Assembly: GCA_002293265.1 (NCBI GenBank)
Contig: DBCW01000106.1
Coordinates: 1 to 15,593 of the forward strand
From: Eggerthellales bacterium UBA948
Lineage (GTDB): Bacteria > Actinomycetota > Coriobacteriia > Coriobacteriales > UBA8131
Reading direction: 5' to 3'
DNA: 15,593 nucleotides
The notes below the pieces were generated by a model. It was not told the DNA's origin and did no database searches. It worked only from the letters and a program-made list of their open reading frames with translations. Below, one piece after another: positions 1-5,975 of the stretch. The stretch's first letter is position 1, and the number at the start of each line of letters is the position of its first letter. The translations under genes were made by a program, and so were the position numbers.

Positions 1-128
1 ATAACGATATAGCCAATCGCTGCTACTCCATGACGATCATCACAATAATTGTGTTAATCACATTGGTCATAGCCGCCATATATTTTGTCTTGATGAACCG
101 CGAGCGAAAGGAGCACAGACATGGCTAA
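1..128 (+). CDS. ABC importer permease, C-terminal fragment
   Basis: Reading from base 3, an open frame runs into the window and ends at TAA 126-128. It encodes about 41 residues: a short polar stretch, one strongly hydrophobic helix (about residues 10-31, rich in I, L, V and A), then a basic tail MNRERKEHRHG. That is how a binding-protein-dependent permease ends, with its last transmembrane helix and a cytoplasmic tail. Its stop lies inside the start of the next gene (8-bp overlap, ATGGCTAA), which indicates translational coupling to the second permease. By analogy with PotB/PotC and FbpB-type systems it is probably the first permease subunit. The fragment is too short to name a substrate. 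Confidence 0.7.
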   Translation, partial: NDIANRCYSMTIITIIVLITLVIAAIYFVLMNRERKEHRHG

Positions 129-939
129 GCAAAAGGGCTATCGGCGAGCAGCCATAGTTTTCTTAGTTATCTGGATGGCTTGCGTTTTCATACCTTTAAT
201 TACTATGGTCGTATGGGCATTTACGTCTTCTTGGCCTTGGCCAAATCTTTTTCCCAGCAACTTTTCTACCAGACCTATGACCTCCGCATTTAATGTTGCC
301 GGTGATTTTGGGCAGATTATTATTTTAAGCATTACTATCGCAATGGCTGTATCGTTGCTCTGTGTGATAATCGCATCCATGACTGCCCGAGCACTAGTTC
401 ATCACAACATACGCGGAAGCCAAGTTTGGCGATTTGGCGTGATCCTGCCTTTTATCATCCCATCAGCTGCTTTTGCAATGGGGATCCAATCGATATTTGC
501 TTGGTTGGGGTTATCGGCCACTGTAATAGGTGTTGTGATCGCAGTTTCAATTGTTGTGGTTCCCTACACGATTGCCATTATGCTTGATGTAACAGCAGCC
601 GCAGGGAAAAAAATGGAGGAACAAGCAGCAGTACTTGGAGCCAACAGATGGCAGGTATTAAGACACGCAATCATTCCCGCTTTATTGCCGGGAATTCTTT
701 CTGCGGCATCACTTTCCTACATTCTGGCCTTTATGCAGTATTTTTTGGTGTATCTTGTGGGCACCGGCGTAGTTAAAACGATTGCAGTAGTCATGTTCCC
801 GTTTCTGTCAGGTGCAGATCGAGCGATCGGTGCAGCCTACTCTACAGTTTTTGTGGCGATATCGCTAGCGGTATTTTTCTTATTTAACTTTATTATGAAG
901 CGTTTGGGCATAAAAGAAGAAGTGGAACTATATAGCTGA
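121..939 (+). CDS. ABC importer permease (PotC/FbpB/ThiP-like inner-membrane subunit)
   Basis: This 272-residue integral membrane protein has about six hydrophobic segments (approx. 11-33, 65-92, 105-128, 132-155, 193-213, 237-259). Residues 166-190 carry the cytoplasmic EAA-type loop (EEQAAVLGANRW...PALLP), the coupling helix that docks on the ATPase, which places it in the BPD_transp_1 family. The best resemblance is to permeases of the polyamine/iron/thiamine/phosphonate group. The start overlaps the stop of the upstream permease; the ATPase follows 15 bp downstream, so all three are one operon. No binding-protein gene is visible; it would lie upstream of the window. The substrate cannot be read from the permease, and the downstream radical SAM and methyltransferase genes suggest something other than ordinary polyamine uptake. 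Confidence 0.85.
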   Translation: MAKQKGYRRAAIVFLVIWMACVFIPLITMVVWAFTSSWPWPNLFPSNFSTRPMTSAFNVAGDFGQIIILSITIAMAVSLLCVIIASMTARALVHHNIRGSQVWRFGVILPFIIPSAAFAMGIQSIFAWLGLSATVIGVVIAVSIVVVPYTIAIMLDVTAAAGKKMEEQAAVLGANRWQVLRHAIIPALLPGILSAASLSYILAFMQYFLVYLVGTGVVKTIAVVMFPFLSGADRAIGAAYSTVFVAISLAVFFLFNFIMKRLGIKEEVELYS

Positions 940-954
940 TGATGGTGGTAAGCA

Positions 955-1992
955 ATGAGTGTTGAGCTTAAAAATGTGACCTACACGATAAAAGACAAAG
1001 TCATTTTGAATGATGTTTCTTTTAAGATTGAGACGGGAGAATTCGTTTCGCTCCTTGGTGCAAGTGGTGCTGGAAAGACTACCACGATCAAGATAATCGC
1101 CGGTATTCTTGAGCAGACAGCCGGCGAAGTATTTATTAACGCTAAGCAGGTGGATGATCTACCCGCTTATAAGCGCAAGGTTTCCATTGCGTTTCAGGAT
1201 ATGCGCTTATTCCCGCATATGACTGTTGGTGAAAACGTTGCTTTTCCTATGAGGATGCAAGGCGTTAAAAAGTCAGAGCGACACGAGAAAGCTGACTATT
1301 ATTTGGATCTAGTGCAGCTAAAAGACTTTGGTTCGCGAAAAGTTGACCAATTATCCGGCGGTCAGCAGCAGCGTGTAGCTTTGGCGCGAGCTGTTGCAGC
1401 TTCTCCGGCAGTACTGCTTTTAGACGAGCCATTTAGTGGTTTGGATGAAAACTTACGCGACGACATGCGTGCTATTGTTAGGAGCCTGCATGACAAGCTA
1501 AAGATGACAACAGCGATGATCACTCATAATGCAACCGAAGCTCTGACTATGTCCGATCATATTATCTACATGAACGATGGTAAGGTGGTGCAATACGCAA
1601 CACCTCACGAGTTATACAAAGCGCCATCGACCAGCGATGTTGCTTTATGTTTTGGAAACGCTTTTGACATAGTTGGTGCAGTTGAAAACGGAGTGTTCAG
1701 GTACAACGCTTTGGAGTTTGCCACCAATTGTTCCGATGGTGATGCAGTGGGAGTCTTTCGTTTTGAGGGCTTAAAGCTTGAGGAAGATAGCAGCTCAGGC
1801 ATCGTTGTTTTGAGTTGTTCTTTTGGTGGTGAGTCGTACCAGACGGTTTTGTCTCTTGGTCAGCAAAAACTCACTCTTACAAGCAGAGAGCCGATAGCGA
1901 TTGGCACACACGTTTCTATCCGCCCTGAAGAAGGCTCTTATTTTATATACCCGAAAGTTGAGTGTGTGTCAGAGGAACGAGTGGATCTGTAA
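955..1992 (+). CDS. ABC importer ATP-binding protein (PotA/FbpC-like)
   Basis: This 345-residue cytoplasmic ATPase energises the permeases encoded just upstream. Visible motifs are Walker A GASGAGKT (35-42), Q-loop Q81, signature LSGGQ (133-137), Walker B VLLLDEP (153-159, catalytic E158), D-loop SGLD (161-164) and H-loop H191. After the nucleotide-binding domain (to about residue 235) comes a C-terminal extension of about 110 residues, rich in beta strand and ending near a SIRPEEG sequence. This matches the TOBE-type regulatory domain of PotA/FbpC/CysA-class importers. It follows the second permease by 15 bp. A 93-bp gap with a palindromic repeat separates it from the radical SAM gene. The family call is firm; the substrate is unknown. 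Confidence 0.9.
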   Translation: MSVELKNVTYTIKDKVILNDVSFKIETGEFVSLLGASGAGKTTTIKIIAGILEQTAGEVFINAKQVDDLPAYKRKVSIAFQDMRLFPHMTVGENVAFPMRMQGVKKSERHEKADYYLDLVQLKDFGSRKVDQLSGGQQQRVALARAVAASPAVLLLDEPFSGLDENLRDDMRAIVRSLHDKLKMTTAMITHNATEALTMSDHIIYMNDGKVVQYATPHELYKAPSTSDVALCFGNAFDIVGAVENGVFRYNALEFATNCSDGDAVGVFRFEGLKLEEDSSSGIVVLSCSFGGESYQTVLSLGQQKLTLTSREPIAIGTHVSIRPEEGSYFIYPKVECVSEERVDL

Positions 1993-2017
1993 CAAAAGTA
2001 CAGGCATAGCTAAGATT

Positions 2018-2043
2018 GTCATTCCTGCAAAAGCAGGAATCCA
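2018..2043. repeat. Short palindromic intergenic repeat (GTCATTCC family)
   Basis: A perfect 8-bp inverted repeat, ATTCCTGC (2021-2028) and GCAGGAAT (2033-2040), encloses an AAAA loop and is flanked by GTC and CCA. The same GTCATTCC...GGAATC design recurs at 4295-4321 and 15170-15214, so this is a dispersed REP-like element. It lies between the ATPase and the radical SAM gene and could form an mRNA hairpin that tunes expression within the operon. There is no U-tract, so it is not a convincing intrinsic terminator. Confidence 0.7.
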
Positions 2044-2085
2044 TAGTAAACAGTTAGTATTTACAACTATTTAAGGAGATGCTTC

Positions 2086-3075
2086 ATGACTACGATCAAC
2101 AAGATTATCAACAAAGCATTAGATGGTGCCAAGCTATCTGACAGTGAGATCGCAAGCCTTTTTAAAGTACAAGATTTAAGTGAAGAGGCTTTTGCGGTAC
2201 AGCAAGCGGGTCGTCGTTTTTCGGCAGAGCTGCTTAAAGGTAAGGCCGAGATTCATGGGCAAATAGGAATCAATGTTGGTCTGTGTCCAAAGAACTGCGA
2301 ATTCTGCTCATTTGCGATTGAGAACAAGGTCTTTACGGAGTCTACAGAGCTCTCGACTGAAGAGGTGATCGAAGGCGTGCTTTCTATGGAAGCAGCCGGA
2401 GCAAGCGCGATCTACATTATGGAGACGGCTAATTTTCCGTTTGAAAAATATCTTGAGATTAGCAGTGCCGTTAGGGCTGCCATGAAAACAGACATCCCCA
2501 TGATCGCTAATGCCGGCGACTTTGACGATGAAGGTGCAAAGGCCTTGGTAAAAGCCGGTTTTAAGGGCATCTATCATGCTATTCGTATGGGTGAGGGCGA
2601 GCATACCAGGATCCCGATAGCTAATAGGCTAAAAACTATTGAGGCAGCAAAATCAGCAGGTCTACTTGTTGGCACTTGTGTAGAGCCGGTAGGTCCGGAA
2701 TATTCCATAGAAGAATTAGTGGAGAAGACTGTGCTTACAAGAGAGATGGAAGCGGTATTTTCCGGATCTATGCGCAGAACGCGTATTCCCACGTCGCCGC
2801 TTGCACAGTGGGGCCAAGTCAGCTATGCCCGCATGGCGACCATTGTTGCAGCCGTAGCTCTTGCAACTGGTACAGGTGTGCCCGGAAACTGCACACATGA
2901 GCCAAATCAACTGGCAATTCATTCAGGTGCCAATCTTATCTGGGCAGAGGTAGGTTCAAATCCACGTGACACAGAGGCCGAGACAGTGCGCGGCTGGACA
3001 GTTGATCGCTGCAAAGAGATCTACGCTGAGTGCGATTGGGATGTCTTGGAAGGTTCTTCGGTAATGTATTCGTAA
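2086..3075 (+). CDS. BioB-like radical SAM enzyme of unknown substrate
   Basis: This 329-residue protein has the radical SAM motif C67-x3-C71-x2-C74 (CPKNCEFC) that holds the [4Fe-4S] cluster used to cleave SAM, at a position similar to BioB. A BATS-like C-terminal region (about 225-320, with a SGANLIW sequence resembling the BioB MAGANSIF segment) completes a TIM-barrel of the biotin synthase/HydE/PylB group. It is probably not biotin synthase. By eye alignment, two cysteines of BioB's auxiliary [2Fe-2S] site are absent (M/E and N-A-G sequence there). C198 (TCVEP) remains and the arginine ligand region reads NCTHEP (C269). A good SD (AAGGAG, 2073-2078) sits 7 bp before the ATG. No other biotin genes are nearby. 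The methyltransferase gene follows by 28 bp, so a shared pathway is likely. The reaction is unknown. Confidence 0.8.
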   Translation: MTTINKIINKALDGAKLSDSEIASLFKVQDLSEEAFAVQQAGRRFSAELLKGKAEIHGQIGINVGLCPKNCEFCSFAIENKVFTESTELSTEEVIEGVLSMEAAGASAIYIMETANFPFEKYLEISSAVRAAMKTDIPMIANAGDFDDEGAKALVKAGFKGIYHAIRMGEGEHTRIPIANRLKTIEAAKSAGLLVGTCVEPVGPEYSIEELVEKTVLTREMEAVFSGSMRRTRIPTSPLAQWGQVSYARMATIVAAVALATGTGVPGNCTHEPNQLAIHSGANLIWAEVGSNPRDTEAETVRGWTVDRCKEIYAECDWDVLEGSSVMYS

Positions 3076-3103
3076 GGCAGGGGATAGATCAGATCGGAGT
3101 TTT

Positions 3104-4192
3104 ATGCGTGAGACTTTTGAAATGCAGTTTCTCAACGGAACTGAACATCCAAAACCCAGACACGTTCGTTTTTTGCTTGAAGAGTTAGAGCCCGTTATAA
3201 AAAACGACTTTAGCGGCTACGATACACCCTTGCCTGCTTTTGTTGGGGGCTGCACTTTGCTGCTAATTGGATGTGGCAGCGGCAGAGATGCCTTCGTCGC
3301 GCAGTCTCTTGTGGGTAGCAAGGGTCGTGTAATTGCTGTTGATGATTCGCAAGAACTCATTAGCGTGGCAAAAGAGCTGCAAGAGCGTTTGGGAAATGAG
3401 CGGGAAGTAGATCTGTCAAACCTTGAGTTTGTTGTAGGTAGCGCCGATGATCTTAACGCGCTCAGTATCGAAGATGAATCCATCGATGTTTTGACTACAA
3501 ATTACAGTTTCAATTTTGTGAAGGATAAACCCGCTGCAATAAGAGAATTCCGCCGGGTGCTAAAACAAGGAGCCGAACTCTACCTAAGCGCTCTTTTTGG
3601 CAACTCTCGCATAACGGACGCTCTTACAAAAACGATCAATGACCCGGACGAACTGCTTAAGCGGTCTATTTATTTGGAAGACTTCAGACGCTGGATGCGC
3701 GATAGTGGTTGGGAGAGCTTTCGTTACGCTCAAAAGCGTCGCATCGTGATTCAGCGAGAACAGGAGAAGACTGTCTACGAGGGCAGAGACTTCATATATC
3801 GCACTGTTCGCACATTTAAGATCGACAATCTAGAGGATCTTTGCGAAAACTACGGTCAATCTGCCGAGTATTTAGGTACATTGCCTGGTAACAACCAATT
3901 TTTTGACCTGGATGATACACATAGGTTTTTTATAGACCAGCCTTTGCGAGTGTGCGGAAACACCTACGCAATGGTTGCAAATACTCGCTTTGCTCCACAC
4001 TTTAGAGTGGAAGGTAGTCGAGATGACAAGCATTTTGGACTCTATACCTATTGTCATTATTGCGGCATCGGCAGAGAAGACCCTGAAACAACGATCGAGT
4101 ATCAAGAGGAAGTCAAATCAGTGTGTGTCAACTGTCAGCACCATGCCCATTGTGTGGTAGACGGACACTGTCAACACGAAGAGGCTGTATAA
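3104..4192 (+). CDS. ArsM-like SAM-dependent methyltransferase lacking the arsenic cysteines, with a Cys/His-rich tail
   Basis: This 362-residue class I methyltransferase has motif I LLIGCGSGRD (53-62) and acidic motif II ending at D80. Its overall order resembles arsenite methyltransferase (ArsM/AS3MT): a YLEDFRR segment (190-196), a RTFKIDNLEDL...YGQSAEYLG region (236-258) and a late NT..MVANTRFAPHF region. ArsM's substrate cysteines are not kept: the usual N-C-V-x-N sequence is NYSFN (Y134) and the GECLGG position reads DELLKR. A substrate other than As(III) is therefore likely. The C-terminal 50 residues carry C317-x2-C320, C341-x2-C344, C350 and C356 plus several histidines, like a zinc-ribbon or other metal site. 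GGAG at 3096-3099 supports the start; M7 is an alternative. It is co-transcribed with the radical SAM gene. Confidence 0.8.
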   Translation: MRETFEMQFLNGTEHPKPRHVRFLLEELEPVIKNDFSGYDTPLPAFVGGCTLLLIGCGSGRDAFVAQSLVGSKGRVIAVDDSQELISVAKELQERLGNEREVDLSNLEFVVGSADDLNALSIEDESIDVLTTNYSFNFVKDKPAAIREFRRVLKQGAELYLSALFGNSRITDALTKTINDPDELLKRSIYLEDFRRWMRDSGWESFRYAQKRRIVIQREQEKTVYEGRDFIYRTVRTFKIDNLEDLCENYGQSAEYLGTLPGNNQFFDLDDTHRFFIDQPLRVCGNTYAMVANTRFAPHFRVEGSRDDKHFGLYTYCHYCGIGREDPETTIEYQEEVKSVCVNCQHHAHCVVDGHCQHEEAV

Positions 4193-4203
4193 AAGCATGA
4201 GCA

Positions 4204-4418
4204 TAACCCAGATTGCTATTCTCGCGCATCTCTCTGTCATTCCCACATTCGCCTCTGTCGTTCGCGCACAACTCTCTGTCATTCCCGCACAACCCTCTGT
4301 CATTCCCGCGAAGGCGGGAATCTAGTTTCATACAAAAATGAACCGTTTGTTATGCGGGAATGACAGGGAGAGAATAGGGGAATGATAGAGAGATGCAAGG
4401 GAATGACAATCTGGGTTA
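4204..4418. repeat. Long imperfect palindrome with 21-bp tandem repeats
   Basis: The ends are a perfect 12-bp inverted repeat (4204-4215 and 4407-4418). The left arm holds four tandem units of exactly 21 bp, starting at 4232, 4253, 4274 and 4295. Each begins CTCTGTCRTTC and contains the half-palindrome CATTCCCGC or a variant; a decayed fifth unit precedes them at 4211. The last unit forms a perfect 8-bp hairpin (ATTCCCGC 4302-4309, GCGGGAAT 4314-4321). The right arm carries the complement GGGAATGA at 4356, 4378 and 4399, again about 21 bp apart. The whole lies between convergent genes and could extrude as a cruciform or serve as a bidirectional terminator. Small ORFs on the reverse strand here are products of the repeat, not genes. 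Confidence 0.8.
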
Positions 4419-4451
4419 GATGCACAGTTTTAAGACAGTCCGGGTGCTTCC

Positions 4452-5588
4452 CTAAACCTCTCTAACCGGCACGTACCCTGCTTGTTGGATGCAACGTTGA
4501 CCCTCGTCTGTAAGCATCCAGTCCAAGAAAAGGCCACCGGTCTTATCCACATCGCTTGCTCGGATTACACCAAAGTACGGTGTCGTAAGTGGATAAGTTT
4601 CAGATCGTAAGTTCTCGGCATCTGAAGATACACCATCTATCTTTAGTATCTTTATGTCCGGGTTCTTATACAGATTGTCTATGTAGTAACGAAAGGTATA
4701 CCCAATGCTGGACTTGTGGTTTTGGTATTCTGCCACCGCATCTATCAAAGATCCCATTCCATGAATTACCGTGACTGTTTCGGGGGGTAGCATGGCGGTT
4801 TCTTTCATAACCAAACTAAGCATTGTGGTCTGACTGCCGGACTCTTCTTCTCTCTGATAGGCAACAATAGGCTCATTGTTGCCGCCAACTTCTAACCAGT
4901 TGGTAATCTTGCCGGAATAGATGTCTCTTACTTGCTCCAAGGTTAGGCTATCTACAGGATTATTGATATGAGTGATGAAAACAAAGGCATCGCAAGCAAC
5001 CGGCTTAACAACCAGCTCCACGTTGTTTTGCTTGGCGAGATCAAGATCTTGTCTTGATGGCTCGGTGACGATGATCAAATCTGCAGCGTGATCATCTTCA
5101 AGATGAGCATCTTGTGACTCGATCCATCCATAACCGCTATCCGTTTCTTTGGTGATCAAATACTCATAAGCATGTGGTGTTGTGTTAAAACTTACAAAGC
5201 TACGGGCATCCTCGTCTGTAAGATTTAGATGCTGTCGAGCAAATTCGACTGCCATTGGGATAGAGACAGTGGAGCCGTCGATATGTGGGTAACTGCCATA
5301 GCTTATGGAGTAGTCATTTATTCTCTTTCCATCCCCGCCAATCCAGGATTCTTCAAGTTTTTTCTCGCCCAGTTGAAAACTGCTGTTTTCAACAATACGC
5401 TGCCAGTCAGCAGCGCGACTAACAATCTGATTTATGTGTCCCCACGAACTGAGACGGTCTGGTTCGCCACCATTTTTAAATAGGCATCCGGTTAAAGATA
5501 GAGACAGGGCAAATGTAAGAAGAAGACAGAGAAGCAAGCGAAAACGAGGAATGGCCGCGCTTAGAATACTATGGCAATATTTGATCAT
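4452..5588 (-). CDS. PstS-like substrate-binding lipoprotein
   Basis: An extracytoplasmic solute receptor of 378 residues. The N-terminus has a basic/hydrophobic signal (RFRLLLCLLLTFALSLS) and lipobox LTGC, with C35 as the lipidated residue. The mature part resembles the PBP-like/PstS phosphate-binding family: residues reading VACDAFVFITH.NNPVDSLT, then LEQVRDIYSGKITNW, then YQREEESGSQTTM, a typical ligand-loop region. The ORF is open to 5624, but the start at 5588 is preferred. It has an AAAGGA ribosome site just upstream, gives a normal signal peptide, and a -10 box at 5628-5633 lies outside it. There are no pstCAB genes nearby, so it is an orphan receptor or part of a dispersed phosphate system; another anion is possible. 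Confidence 0.78.
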   Translation of the reverse strand: MIKYCHSILSAAIPRFRLLLCLLLTFALSLSLTGCLFKNGGEPDRLSSWGHINQIVSRAADWQRIVENSSFQLGEKKLEESWIGGDGKRINDYSISYGSYPHIDGSTVSIPMAVEFARQHLNLTDEDARSFVSFNTTPHAYEYLITKETDSGYGWIESQDAHLEDDHAADLIIVTEPSRQDLDLAKQNNVELVVKPVACDAFVFITHINNPVDSLTLEQVRDIYSGKITNWLEVGGNNEPIVAYQREEESGSQTTMLSLVMKETAMLPPETVTVIHGMGSLIDAVAEYQNHKSSIGYTFRYYIDNLYKNPDIKILKIDGVSSDAENLRSETYPLTTPYFGVIRASDVDKTGGLFLDWMLTDEGQRCIQQAGYVPVREV

Positions 5589-5627
5589 AGTGATCCTTTC
5601 ACCGTAAAGTTCCCCCATAAGCAAAAT

Positions 5628-5633
5628 ATTATA
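5628..5633 (-). promoter_or_regulatory. -10 box for the PstS-like lipoprotein gene
   Basis: On the minus strand this reads TATAAT, a consensus -10, about 40 bases before the chosen start codon at 5588. The -35 region is weak (TATATT at 17-bp spacing), so an activator may be needed, but that is inference. Confidence 0.5.
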
Positions 5634-5729
5634 GACCTGCTCGCTGGCAAAATATAAGTATTGACATCCGCTTCACTCGTGTTTTCGGTAAAATGCATAT
5701 TTGCCATTTATGCAGCAATAACTTACAAT

Positions 5730-5880
5730 GCTCAGAGGTTAGATGAAGCTGCCTTTTGTGAGAGTTTGCGTCAAGTTGGCATCATCTACCAAGCGCAAGG
5801 GGCGCAGTAGCAGAAGCAAAATGGCTTCCTGCACTGCAGTAATGTTGTCTAAGAGAAAGGGCTATTGTGGAAGATCACCC
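5730..5880 (+). ncRNA. Structured 5' leader upstream of the Mg2+ operon (riboswitch-like aptamer candidate)
   Basis: This non-coding stretch lies in the 387-bp gap before the MgtE-like gene and has several pairings visible by eye. A two-step hairpin joins TTGCG (5766-5770) with CGCAA (5794-5798) and TTGG (5776-5779) with CCAA (5789-5792). Its loop TCATCTA (5782-5788) is perfectly complementary to TAGATGA (5740-5746), a possible 7-bp pseudoknot. A second hairpin covers 5805-5836 (CAGT/ACTG, GCAG/CTGC, AGC/GCT). The start, GTTAGATGAAGCT, recalls the GTTAGGTGAGGCT opening of the Mg2+-sensing M-box (ykoK) riboswitch, but the rest of the M-box core (such as its AATGGGTCAACAG part) is not recognisable. 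A TTGACA at 5661-5666 may belong to its promoter, but no well-spaced -10 is seen. It is either a divergent M-box or another RNA. Confidence 0.45.
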
Positions 5881-5920
5881 TCATAGTAGCGATCATATTC
5901 CCAAACCTTAGCCCAATCGG

Positions 5921-5969
5921 TCTCCTTCACGGTGGCTGATAGGGCCACCAAAAGCAAATGTGAAGGAGA
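5921..5969 (+). promoter_or_regulatory. Shine-Dalgarno-sequestering hairpin before the MgtE-like gene
   Basis: TCTCCTTCAC (5921-5930) is perfectly complementary over 10 bp to GTGAAGGAGA (5960-5969), which contains the ribosome-binding site GAAGGAG of the gene starting at 5976. Directly inside lies a second perfect 6-bp stem, GGTGGC (5931-5936) with GCCACC (5944-5949), capped by a 7-nt loop. The hairpin would hide the whole SD, an OFF state typical of translational riboswitches. An upstream GTGGAAGA (5867-5874) could pair imperfectly with the anti-SD strand and release it. The complementarity is observed; the switching function is inferred. Confidence 0.65.
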
Positions 5970-5975
5970 ATATCT

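Noticed and set aside
2086..3075. Biotin synthase BioB
   Set aside because: Auxiliary cluster cysteines are not all kept, no biotin genes are adjacent, and the neighbour is an ArsM-like methyltransferase.
3104..4192. Arsenite methyltransferase ArsM
   Set aside because: The layout fits, but both substrate-cysteine positions appear changed and no ars genes are nearby.
4118..4331. Reverse-strand frames encoding repeated GNDR-type residues
   Set aside because: They are direct translations of the 21-bp repeat (period divisible by three keeps the frame open), without ribosome site or family likeness.
4204..4418. CRISPR array suggested by regularly spaced repeats
   Set aside because: The period is 21 bp with no unique spacers between repeats, and the units are mirrored into a palindrome; no cas genes are present.
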